From Zygnema cylindricum (lineage: Eukaryota > Streptophyta > Zygnematophyceae > Zygnematales > Zygnemataceae): a stretch of 64,000 nucleotides of DNA. The translations under genes were made by a program, and so were the position numbers. Location: positions 1 to 64,000 of the forward strand of contig JBBHKE010000501.1 of the NCBI GenBank assembly GCA_037447655.1, given 5' to 3'. Within the stretch, counting starts at the first letter, position 1, and every line of letters starts with the position of its first letter. Positions 36,139-47,474 of this stretch are shown here, one piece after another. Under the pieces are notes generated by a model. That model was not told the origin of the DNA, made no database searches, and saw nothing but the letters and a program-made list of their open reading frames with translations.

Positions 36139-39100
36139 TCATCCCTGAAGCCTACTCATACTCCTTGAGCGTATAATGCTTCTTCCCATGTTGAGGTCCG
36201 GTGTTCGAGCCCCATCGTTAACATTCTCCACATTAACAGTCTCGACATTAACGGGCAAAGTTGGTTGAGAGGCTCCTGCAAGGGACCAGCTACTAGGACT
36301 TCGTCTCGATGTACGGACGGATGTAGATGTTGTCTCCTCTTTCTTGGTTCCAGACACACCCCGTCGACGTGACCTCTCAGCCCTCTCACCTCCCAAACGA
36401 GAACTGCTTCGGACAGAACTTGTCGCTCCACCAGAACTGTGATTGCGGTGATGTCCCCCGGATGATTTTTTGCTTCCTGTTGGAGCTCGTGTGGAAGACC
36501 GTCCACTCCGTACTTGAGCCCCACTAAGACCTAGGCGGCTTCCATCTGCTGCAGCTTCTCTGGCAGAGATGGTCTTCACAGAGTTGTGGTTGAGGTATAT
36601 AAGATGAGGCAGCAAACCTGTCATGGAAAAAGATAAAAGAGAAATACATGAGCCTCGGAGTGGAAAGAAGACAGCTGGATGGGAACAAAAAACGTGAGAA
36701 AGCAAATGGAAAAACCTCAATGCAGTTCGGTTCTCAAGTAAAGAAAATGCTAACTTGAATGGCTTTCCATGCTTAACTTGCTCAGATAAAACCCCAAGCC
36801 GCGATTTTCTCACAGATCTCCGCCCTAAAGTCCTCACAACATTCTTTTTCTACAGGCTGTGAGACAAGAAGAAAAGGAAAACATACCAGTGATAAAGCGC
36901 TTGAAAGCATCTTCCCCAAGATTTACATGAATGGGATTTCCTGCCAAGTTCAGAGATTGCATGGACCCATAATTGGCTGCTAGTTGACTCAAAGCTTTTG
37001 TACTTGTCAGCTTGTTGCCGCCCAAGTCCAATACTGCTAGCTTCAGCAACCGGTGGAGACCCTCAACTTCACTTATCTTGTTCCCAGCCAGATAAAGCTC
37101 ACGAATTGAGGTGCAACTAGCCAGACCTGAACGCCCATACAACAGTGGAGATGTGTTAAATCGTGTAAAAAGACAATACCCAAAGAAGGAGATGAAAAAA
37201 CCATGACATTCACCAAATTATGAGTTCAAAGCCCAAAATAGCAATCCTTTAGAGGCTGAGAGCACAGCAGAGAGTTTCCCTACTACAAACAATAACTCCA
37301 TAATCTTGTCAAACTCACAACAATCACAAAAACGAAGAAGGCAGAAGCCCATATAGAACACTTACCATGTCCAATGCGTGTCAGACGGTTGTGACCAAGG
37401 TTTAGGATTCTCAGGCGAGTCATATCCCGCAGTCCCTCTATGGCGACAAGGCGGTTGTGAGACAGATCAAGACTGTGGAGACTGCGTGGCAGTGTCCCCG
37501 CATGTATGCGACCTGTAAACAACATTAAGATGTAAGTATAGTGCAGTAGCAAGTATCGAACAGAACATGTAAGTACCCACTGGTGACATGTAATTATCCT
37601 GCAGTAACATGCATATGTGATGAAATAATACGTTATTATCATAAGTAACACATAATTAGAGTGCAGCACCATACAAGCATCCTGCAGTAACACGCAAGTC
37701 GCATGCAACAACAGTAAAGCATCGTGCACTGGAAAGAACCTTAACTGTGAGGCTGACTTGATTTTCTCAATCCCTGCCATAACAACTTAAAATAAAAAGC
37801 AGTACAGACAGGAACATAACAACCATCGCAACAACCACAGAAGCTGAAAAATCACCATGCTCAATTTCAACCAATTTTGCATGAAGTCCTATCAGAGGGA
37901 TGACATCGAAGGTCTGTCTCTCACCAATGGAATTGTGTGAAAGGCAGAGACTCTTCAAGTAGTGGAATGATGCCAAGGCAGGCACAACCTTCAGAGCACG
38001 ACATGGAAAATTAGCCGCTCCTGCAGATCTATCGAGAGTCTTTGCACAACGATTCGCATACTCCACATCCATATCAAGTAAGGCCCCACTGCCTCCTCCT
38101 CCTCCTGATGACTCAAAGCCAAAGCCTTCCTGTCCTACAGACAATCCCCCTAACGCTGCCAGCTGTCCAGAGGACATAGCTTTCTTCCCGTGTGAGAATA
38201 CAGGCACAACTGAATGAGATGACTGCAATTCTTCCTCCTGAGAAAACTCTAGTAAATGAGGCTGTTCAATATCATCTGGAGAAAAGGAGCCCTCTAACGC
38301 AACTCGACTCACCCACTCACGAACCCTAGCCATACTCCCACCTGAAAGCCTCCCTGACAATAAAGCAGCCGCCAAAAGCCTTTTCTGTTCATTTGCATCT
38401 GCTCCTTTCAAATCAATTCCCTCCACGACAGTTAAAAGTTCATCACAGTTTCTGTCTTTGTTTTCGGCCATGGAGACCACTTGGCCCAAGACTTCTGGTG
38501 CACTACGAGCACTTGGCGCCTTCCAATCGGCTTCCATCTCTCCACTCAAAGGAGACAATACCTCGGAAGAGTAATCCTTCCCTCCTGAAACTTCCTTCAA
38601 AGATGCATTCAGCGATATACTTGGAGTAGCTCTCGCGACCTTGACCTCTCCCTCCCTCTCTCTGCTCCCCTCTCCCTCTGCTAGTGGGTCTGACGATGTG
38701 GATCTGTCTTGTTCAATTTGAACAGACCTTTCCTGATTTACTACCTCCAATGTTTGAGGCAAAGAGCTTAAAGTGGTCAGCTGGGAAGTCCATGCTCCAT
38801 CATCTCCTTCACTTGGAGCAGATCTAGTAGCATCTCCAAAATCATATTCTGACAGAACCCTAAATGTATTTCCAGGATCACTAAGATGGCATCCCATTCC
38901 CCCTTCATTATAAGTGCCTTGTCCACAACGCGACAAACTTTCATCACTTGCAGATCGTCGATGTACCATACTTCCTCCTCCACATCCTTCACTGACGTCA
39001 CAACCTTCTGATTCAAAGGCATGTACTTCACCACCAATATCAGATCCGCCTTGTACTCCATTTGGCTCGATTTCATCTTCACAATTCTCTTTCTGCGAAA

Positions 39101-39437
39101 CACTCCTTTCATCTTCCCGACCGTTTTGTCCCTTCATATCTCTTCCTTCTCCAAAATATACTCCAGGGTCACTCAGATGTTCGGGAACCCCGTGCTCCCT
39201 CTCATCACAATAAGGCAAAGATTGCGTTATGCAGCTCACAGCCGACGGAGAGAAACCGGCGCTTTGAGAATCGCCGGCAGAAATGATATCGCCTGTGGAT
39301 CTCGAAAACTTTCCACGCGATATTGGCAAACTCGGAGGAGTCTCTTTCAACTCAGGTCCTTTCTCTTTCCCATCCATGACTTTAGAGGGCCGTTTCCAAG
39401 TAAGAAGAGAAAACAATCCAAGCTTTCCCATTCCCAT
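36139..39437 (-). CDS. LRR protein, 'outer arm dynein light chain 1-like' plant family, copy 2 (792 aa)
   Basis: Exons on the minus strand: 39437-37925, 37512-37366, 37126-36887 and 36617-36139, with the same phases as copy 1. Exons 2-4 encode the same residues as copy 1 as far as I can compare. Exon 1 has about 20 substitutions and one inserted glycine (GCGGGSM against GCGGSM). An open frame runs on past the exon 1 donor into the intron (DVIPLIGLHAKLVEIEHG), but the GT at 37924-37923 is the likely donor: only splicing there keeps the 22-residue LRR spacing (SIG joined to RIHAGTLPRS) and matches copy 1, whose intron hits stops earlier. The gene is intact and its promoter G-boxes are kept, so both copies may be expressed. 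Confidence 0.87.
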
Positions 39438-39722
39438 GGTGGCAGCTAAACCGGAAACAGCTTTTTTCTAGAAGAACTCCACTCACTCTTAACTCAGAAA
39501 CTGCCAAAATGTAAATCCTCTCACAAACAATTCTGATGCTCAGGTGCAACCAGAAATCCGTACAAATGGTCGTACTCTCGAGAGTTGAGAAGCGGTCTTC
39601 TCTCCCTTCTCGCAGCCAGGGATGTCACATTTGAACAGAGGATAAAAAGAGGATGAAATCCCCTCCTTTCAGCTCCTTAGCCGTAGTCCAGACAAACCCC
39701 GTGGACCATGCGCACAAGACGC

Positions 39723-39783
39723 CACGTGTGCGGTTTCTCCAAAGAGCGCCAGGTGTGCAGTTTCTCGTGCGACCTGACACGTG
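39723..39783. promoter_or_regulatory. G-box pair upstream of LRR gene 2
   Basis: CACGTG at 39723-39728 and 39778-39783, conserved in sequence and spacing from the unit 1 promoter, about 290-345 bp upstream of the start codon at 39437. Confidence 0.5.
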
Positions 39784-40874
39784 GCACGCCCACGCGTGCG
39801 GGGGATGCTAAAGGACGGGCCAGAGTGGACGGAGGAGGAAGGGAAGGAAGGGGCATGCAGAGGCCAGAAGACAGGGGCAGGTGAGCCCGAGAAGGGAGAG
39901 AGAAGAGAGAGGAAAAAGGGAGGGGGAGAGAGGGATAAAATAGAAGGTGGTTGTTCAAGCTTTGTCTAACGGACCGAAAGCGAGTTCTGACAGGCGGAGA
40001 GAACTAAAGTGGGCGGCGTTAAATGAAAGTACACAGCTTTGCAGAGGGTTCAGGGTCGCTCGTGCGGTCAAACGTAAACGAGACTTAAAATATCGTACGA
40101 ACGCCGAGCGAAAAGCTACCGGTAAGCGACAGCTGTAAGCTGTCCTCCTGTCCGCGGCCTGGCAGAGACCATTCGGCAGCGACACGCGTAGAATCAAAGA
40201 CACGAGTACAGGACAAATTCGGGTGTCGCATATTCGTTGGCCACCTGAGAAGAACGTGAGGTTCCTGAATCTCGATTAATGTCGGACGGCAGTGGATGCT
40301 AGATATTTTTATACTTGTGATGTCGCTCCAATATTGGTGTATGTCCAAGGCTGGTCGTCGGCACATGTCCGAAGAGCACCTTTGGCAAACGATTTCGTCT
40401 GAAGTTCTGAACCTTGCGATTTTCGCGCTACGGACAAAGTGTGAGACTTTTACTCTCGACGTCTGCAGGAGAGTTGGCCTTGTTGCGCGTTATGATCAGG
40501 TTGACGAGGCCAGGGGGTACATTTGGAACAGAATCCTGGAGGCGCAGGAAGAGGTACACCGTACATTTTTTGAATGTTCCGTTTCAAAACTTCATAATAA
40601 TTGGCGTGACATTTGAAACGCGGAACCTGACGGTTAACCGCCTTGATCGTAGACAGTTGCGATTGTACCCTGCGAAACCTGGAGTTTAATTTAACGTTCG
40701 GCTACATCAGCAGAAATAATATCTTGTCCGTACGTTTAACGACCGTCAAAACGTTTTGTGAAATTAGGCGCCAAACGTCATCGTCTACCGTACTGTCCAC
40801 TCCTTTTCGAACTCAGATTCGGCTGTATATACTTCACTTCAATTCGACATAGATAGTCATAGAGTCATAGAGTA

Positions 40875-41400
40875 CACCGCCAATCGCTATAACTACCGTG
40901 GTTTACGCTAATTAAGATCTTGAAAATTTTGAAAAAAAACATGCATTCTAATTGTTTAATAATTCTAATTTGGGTCTTTGAAAAATAAAATGTCGGTCGC
41001 AAACATGCTTACACTAATATAGGTAGCTTTACAAAATCTGACAAATCGTACACAAATCGTAACTTCACACTGTCGAAACTTGGTTGCTGGACGAACATGT
41101 GCGAACGTGAAATTTGACAACCCAACTTTATCCCATTTTTAGAGCGCATATTCTCATGCGCCCGCAGTTACTAAACATAAGGAGCTGTAATTTTTCACTT
41201 AAAAGGTACGACTTTGTACGGTCAGACAGTGACCGTACACCACACTATTGAAACTAAAACATACTTTCATATTGTACGGTACTTGGAAATAACCCTAAAT
41301 GGCATAAAGGAAAAAATAGAATAAGCTACGCTATTTGAGAATAAAATAAAAAAAAGCGGGACGGAATTAGCGTACACTACGCTAATAGCGATTGGCGGTG
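40875..41400. mobile_element. TA-flanked MITE, copy 2 (526 bp)
   Basis: Perfect inverted ends CACCGCCAATCGCTAT / ATAGCGATTGGCGGTG flanked by TA at 40873-40874 and 41401-41402. It sits about 20 bp beyond the right edge of duplicated unit 2. No coding capacity. The ends match the 16186 and 41517 elements. Confidence 0.85.
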
Positions 41401-41516
41401 TAAGTTATCAATATTATCGAACAAAATGGACCATGTGAAAAACAATACGAACCGTATTCAATGATCGCAGTTTATGGCCGGAAGATGATGATCTGGATGC
41501 TGAGTACAATACAGTA

Positions 41517-41993
41517 CACCGTGAATCGCATTGGCGTAATGAATAGATAGCGTATGAAACAATTGGCGTACTTTACGGTAAATTGTGTTTTTCGGGTACA
41601 CCATGATATAATTTATCATGCTCTAATTTGTAAAGCTGCTTTGTAAAATTTTCAGCGCATAATATGTCCACACTAAACATGAAATGTACGAAACTGTTCA
41701 AATCGTACGCCGTCGCGTTTTTGACATCTGCGTATGCCGGAAAATATTTACGCAATATATATTATTATATTTTCTGTACTTCTAAAATTAAAAATGTACG
41801 AAATAGTACAGATCTGGCAGTCCGTACACCACACTATTAAAAAGGAACTAAATTACAGTTATGAACCGCATTGAGCGGGGTACCTCAAATAACGTGCAAA
41901 AACATTTAGCGTACTTTATTCTATTTGAGAATTTGCCCCAAAAAAAGGGGTACCCCCAATTAGCGTCATGTACGCTAATAGCGATTCGCGGTG
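41517..41993. mobile_element. TA-flanked MITE, copy 3 (477 bp)
   Basis: Left CACCGTGAATCGCATTGGCG, right (reverse complement) CACCGCGAATCGCTATTAGC. TA at 41515-41516 and 41994-41995. Flanking bases ACAATACAG and CTGTACAG show insertion into a GTACA-type microsatellite. Together with copy 2 it fills most of 40.87-42.0 kb. Confidence 0.8.
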
Positions 41994-41995
41994 TA

Positions 41996-44900
41996 CTGTA
42001 CAGAACTGTCCTATATTGTACATTTGTACTGTACTGGAATCACCGAACCATTGAAAATTCAAAATTGTGAAGCAATGATAGAAATGTTCTCGGAAAGCAC
42101 AGTTTCCATACAATTTTTCTCAAAAGGTGTACCCGAAGCAATGTGGGGGTATTATACTGTCCTCTAAACTGTGCAAGTCTATGTACGGTTATCCTGTTGG
42201 CGTCCGCCTAGCAATTAAGAGTGTCCATATAGAAGGCTTACAGATCATAGTTCAAAGTAAGCGTTTTATGGTAGGCCTTTGGTAGGCGCACAAAGCTTGG
42301 CACAAAACTCGCGCAACGTAGGCATACTGTATGTGTGTTATTGCACACTGTACGAGGGTACCGAATCTGGCGTATGTTCATAGTACAGCGCACGCCGCCG
42401 AACGAATTTTAGCGAACTGACACGGCGTAGGATGACGTGCGCGGGAAAACCGGAAAATAAAAAAACCCGCGGACGAATCTGACGATATTCCTGTCGTAAG
42501 TTGTGTTATGGGCTTTTCATGTGATCTTCAGATCGTTACTATCAACGACCGTCAGATCGTCCGAATCTGACGGTTAAATAAAAAGTCGCTCAAAACTCAG
42601 AGAAAAAGATTTTTTGTCCGTTTTTTTTTTTAATTTAGACATGACGTTTAATTCTATCGAACCATGTGCAACTCAACCCTGTTACTATTTTATTTCATTT
42701 TGCGGCCAATACAATATGGGTCTTAAGGTAGTATTGAAATTACGTACAATAGGCATATTTATGGGTGTACTGTCTACTTTGAACTATACTACAGATGAAC
42801 AAAAGTACACAAATGGTGCTTACTGATTGTTTTATATATTTTGGAATAGTAAGGAAGTACTTTTCTGGTTTGTTTTAAACCACGGATAGGGCTTTCTAGG
42901 GTGTTCTTTGGTTCATTAGGCAGAAATTTCGTTAAACTATTTGAATAGTACACAGCTAGTGTTATTAGCGTTAAAAAAAAAAGCGTAATTTAATGTTAAA
43001 CACATTGTGTATTTGTGTCAAAAAAAGAAAGCATTAAATTTTGCATTTCGCTGAGCTAGCACCACCACTATTTAAAGTGCAAGTAACTACTTTGGCGCTT
43101 GACCGATGAGATCGTCGTGGTGTTTGAAAACATGCACAACATAAATTAAATTAAAACTCAACACTATTTTCGGTTAATTTACACTATTTTATGCTTTATA
43201 TTAAGTAATGTTCCTGCTCTTTTCGGCGCCTAAGAAGTATTAAAAGTTAATTTACACGCGATATACTTAACGCTGTAAAAATGTGATGTCACGTGGACTT
43301 TTTTAACGAAGACAAACTTGTCGTACATAGAGCTATTTTTTACGAAACGGTTAACATTCAATGAAAACTTCCCATATTAGCATTAATCATAACTTGATGT
43401 TAACAACATCGCTTTATGATTCTAGGTCAAAAGAAGCAGTGATAAAATTAATGTCATTAACACTAATAACAGTAAGCGATGTTATTTCAACTAGACCCGT
43501 TATTTGGTGGCATTCAGAATGCTCGAAAGAAGATTTGAGCCATATACTTCAATTGGGGCCAACTCTGCACGAGACAAAATGAACAGAACTGGTCATAGTA
43601 GTACCCCCCGCCCATTGCTATTAGTTTCGAAAATTTTCTAGACGTTATTAGGTCTCTAAATTTATCATCAAAAGTTGCATTTTTTCGTTTTAGACTATGT
43701 AGGACTTTACTGAGAACACAAACTTGTAAACCAATCAAGCACACGGGGACCAGAAAAATCGATGGCAAAGACGAAGATGAAAAACTAAATGTGGATGAAA
43801 GCAAACAAAATTAAAAAACAGTGCGGAAGAAACTAAAACATAGACAAAAGGCGACCAACCAAAGGCATAAGTAAAGGCCAACGAGGGAGGCCAAGCGTGC
43901 ACTTTACAACGGAGGAGCATGCATGAAACATAGAATCAATGGAATATATGTAGCCAACAACCGAGCTCTATGACCATGCCCACAACTAAAGAGAAAGCTT
44001 GCACACGAAGAATCAAAAGAAAACGCCTCGAGAAGCCCGGACCAAATGGTGGCCTTAATTTGATTAGTAATTACTTATTAGACACGCGCATTTGACTTCC
44101 GAATAAAGGTGGAGAGAACGGACATATCTGCTAAAGCAAGCCAAGGAACATATCTGGAGACGCCAAAATGGATTACTCTAATGCGCAAACAGTGTCCGAA
44201 GCACAAGGTGAAACAATTAAATAGTCGATGGGAAGTTTCGAAGTCCTACACGTTATAAACATTATAGATTCTGAAGCATTATATAGGCTACAGATGACAT
44301 TTTGTAAAATGTAAACTAAAGAAGTTGAATATCCAACATGCAAAAAAAAACAAATACTTAATTGCTCCCTAAAATCATTGTCGTAGATATTACGTTACTC
44401 TAAAGCATGTAAAGCGCCGCAATTCTTATCACAAATTTTGGCTTTTTCTTAACCTAAACCAACCTTGCCTAATACGCGATCAAACTTTCGTTCTTCCTTG
44501 TAAATTTTTATTTGTAATAGACAACAACCTACCTTAACCTACTTACTTAACCTAACTTCAACCTACTTTTCCTTCAAACAAATAAAATCAAACCACACAT
44601 TTTGACTGAGAACTTATTCTTCTTACCACTCTTTGCGCACAGCCCTTGGTCACTAGACCATGTATTGTCATTATTAGTAACACCAAATCAATACCCCAAA
44701 ATCATAGCCCTTGAACCTATGATATAATTAGTAACACTGCTTGACTTTTTCTTAACGCTAAAGTTTTAATCGTTTCAAAATCAACCACGTCTTTCAAAAC
44801 AGAATTGGGATTAATCGAATTGGCATAACCCCCTCGTAAATAATTCCTTCACTCCAATAACGATGTGGGGTGTACTAGAGGCTGCTTTAATCAACTAGGT

Positions 44901-45278
44901 TGGGTCGTTGCAGGAAAACCAATAAGCGGTGCAAAGCACTCCTTAACAAAAATCGAAAGTTCAAACAAGTTATCACTACAATAAATCGTGATATGGGACA
45001 AATAGGCCCACTAAACATCCACAAAAAGTTGTCGCCGATTCTAGCAACACATTGGATATAACCTTCATCTTGAGATAAAGAAAATGAAGGCCTTTCCATT
45101 TTTTATTAGCAGAGCTTGCAAAAAAAATATGGTGTTTTGCATTCGTAGGAGATTGTGCATAACCATATGTAGCTTTTTGACATCAAAGTTTGTCGAGGTA
45201 TCATGAAGGATTGTACAATTCACAAATATATACCAATGGCACAAAATTAGACATAATACCGTTTATCGATAATTATGA
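41996..45278. other. Intergenic, MITE-rich, no gene supported
   Basis: Apart from a probable MITE at 42968-43476, I see no feature. Small open frames at 43514-43920 and 44887-45099 (minus) have no recognisable motif. Poly-A-like and simple AT segments are present. Confidence 0.45.
42968..43476. mobile_element. Probable MITE with TGTTATTAGCGTTAA ends
   Basis: Left GTGTTATTAGCGTTAA and right (reverse complement) CTGTTATTAGTGTTAATG form inverted ends about 500 bp apart, like those of the outer element at 16039-16704. Target duplication not identified. Confidence 0.45.
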
Positions 45279-47235
45279 TTAATGATACTCCGGCCGTCCC
45301 ATTCCATGTAAATCACGAATACGTTTATGACCGGCATGATGTCCAAACTTTTTAATCGAAGCCCATTTTTCATTCTCCACTTCAAACTCCTCCAATTGAG
45401 CAGCCCCCAACGTCACTTGTTCTTCGTGATGGATCTGCACCAAAGACCAACCACAAGTAACGTAAACGAGCGCCTATCACTTAGAAATTGACATATTCAT
45501 ATATTTATTGAAGAAATTATAAAAGGATAAAAAGAATTTGCCACAGATGTTCTTGAGTAAGAGGACTGAAACAAGGACCTAGAGCAAAACTACAACTCCA
45601 CCGCTCTTTTCATGTGTGTAGTAGAGCTTCACGACGTGGTAAAGTGTCTATACAAAAACTGATATGATTAAGAAGCAGTGTTAGGTGCATGCTCCAGGAA
45701 TAGAGTAGCCTTTGCACATAGAAAAGGTTTTTCCGTAGGCTATTGAATGACAACCTAGCAAGAGTTACATAGCTAGTTAGGATCTGCTTGAAATTTATAA
45801 GTTTTAACATCCGGACTGGTCCAACTGCTTGGTACTAAAGCCAATGGTGGCACCAGTGATTTGTCAATGTGAAAAATGAGCATTAAACCGGTTTTCAAGC
45901 CATCCTCCAACATTAGACCATGGATCTTCGTGTGATACACAAAATATGATGTGCGTCAGTGATGTCACAATTTCTTACAAAGAAAAAAAATACATCACTG
46001 CATTCCATGAAAGTTCAACCTGTTTGGAACTAGTATTATTGACATGTTAGACCAAACCATAGCAACACAAGTCAACAGGTGGACACCATTAGAAAAAGAA
46101 AAATCAAATCACCTTCTCCAAAGCAGCAACTTCTGCCAAGTGTCTTTGAGCCAGCTTTCGCCACTTAAAGGCCAATCGCCCCTCCTTGCTGTCCTGTTCC
46201 ACAAGCTTGAATGTAATCCGTCGTTTTCTAATTGGTCGGTCGGGAAACTGCTCAATTGAGGCAAAAGAGGCTCGTACCGGCCGAGGTAAACCTCCGAGCA
46301 TAAAAAGTTTTTCTTCAAATTCTACAACCACCTGGTCAGTCAAATCAAGAAAACAAGGGATGAGAATGCAGTATTGGTAAACAAGTTCCTTCCCAGTGTC
46401 CCAATTCCCAGGGTAGAAGACATACAATGGTTAGACATAATCCATATATCCATAACGGAATGTACACGTCAGTCATTATCTGATGGCAATGTTTTCCACG
46501 GGCATACTGATACTTATTTGCTTCACCTCTTTGGAAACCAATGAAATAGTGACTGTCGCTCACTTAAAGCCGTAAAATGCCACAAAAAATGAAACACGAT
46601 GTCAAGCCAAAATCTGCCATGCATGAACCTTATCTTTGACTGCTTGTTATCAGGTTATCCTTGACTGCAAATGCATCAGGTTTTTTCAAAACTTCAAAGC
46701 ATGAATGAAAACCTTAGGTCAAATCGATCCCAAGCAGCAAGGAACTGCAACATCAGATCATTCAATAGAGTTCCGGAAACTACCGACCAAAAAATACCAA
46801 AAGTCAGTTACATATTTCGTTTTGGCAAAATCATCTTTCTCCCATCCTTCAAATTATAATGGCTTAGTTGGAAGGTAGAACATGAGACTTACACACTATG
46901 CAATTGGTAGCGCTTCAGAGTTAGAATGTACAATCATGGAACTTAGGAAACCATAACAATATTAAGTGAGAGCTCCATACATTCTCCGCCTGTTCCCTTG
47001 TTGCCATCTCCACTAAAGCAGCAGACACTTTTCTTTTGACATCAAGGTCGTGGAATAAAAGATTGGCAGATACAATTTCTCCGAACTGAGATATAGCACT
47101 TTTCAGAACATCAACGGAAACGGCAGGAGACAAATTGTCAATATACACAGTTTTTTTAACCTGCTCTTCAAACTGTTCTATTTTTAAATTTTCATCCTCA
47201 GTAGCTGCTAAGTGGGACGGTGAAACCCCGGCCAT
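45279..47235 (-). CDS. RRM-domain protein, EDM3/AIPP1-like (209 aa, three exons)
   Basis: Exons on the minus strand: 47235-46981, 46331-46113 and 45434-45279, all GT-AG with phase 0 junctions. Residues about 27-85 form an RRM: KTVYIDNLSPAVSVDVLKSA is the first strand (RNP2-like) and helix, and AALVEMATREQAEN carries the RNP1 strand position in an atypical form. Exon 2 supplies LGGLPRPVRAS, DRPIRKRRITF and a helical segment FKWRKLAQRHLAEVAALEK; exon 3 an acidic helix (EEQVTLGAAQLEEFEVENEK) and a basic tail ending GRPEYH. This order resembles Arabidopsis EDM3/AIPP1, which acts with EDM2 and ASI1 in proper transcription through intronic heterochromatin. The resemblance is from memory. Without splicing, exon 2 would run four codons further to an in-frame TGA near 46104, a less complete protein. 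The gene is head-to-head with the signal peptidase gene. Confidence 0.8.
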
Positions 47236-47474
47236 GGAGCCTTTGGTATGAGAATGTCGACAAGCAACTCGTATACAGTAGTGCCTTAGTCTTCAATTCT
47301 TAATGGCTGCTCACATCAGACGGTGAAGCAATAAGATCGAACCAGCTTCCAGTTCAGCAGCGTGCATGTTACGTTACGGTGGTAGAATCGCGGCAAAGGC
47401 AGTACGAAATTATGACTGCAGGCGCTTCCATTTAGAAATAGCATTCCTTAGGCTTAGTTGCATTAGTCGCCACA
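47236..47474. promoter_or_regulatory. Bidirectional promoter region (239 bp between start codons)
   Basis: The RRM gene starts at 47235 on the minus strand and the signal peptidase gene at 47475 on the plus strand. The interval must hold both 5' UTRs and promoters. No TATA box is obvious, which fits housekeeping bidirectional promoters; this is inference from layout. Confidence 0.6.

Larger units (their letters stand above)
35058..40856. repeat. Segmental tandem duplication, unit 2 (carries LRR gene 2)
   Basis: Direct copy of 27656-33296. The 3' non-coding part (35058-36138) differs from unit 1 by about one indel in 1.1 kb, while the 5' half of the gene and intron 1 differ much more. Unit 2 has about 84 extra bp in intron 1 and about 70-100 bp more around 40400-40550; unit 1 has extra GTACA repeats near 32540. 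Confidence 0.95.

Noticed and set aside
37767-37924. Extension of LRR gene 2 exon 1 to 556 codons
   Set aside because: The GT donor at 37924 gives exact LRR spacing and the same model as copy 1; the extension would break the repeat register.
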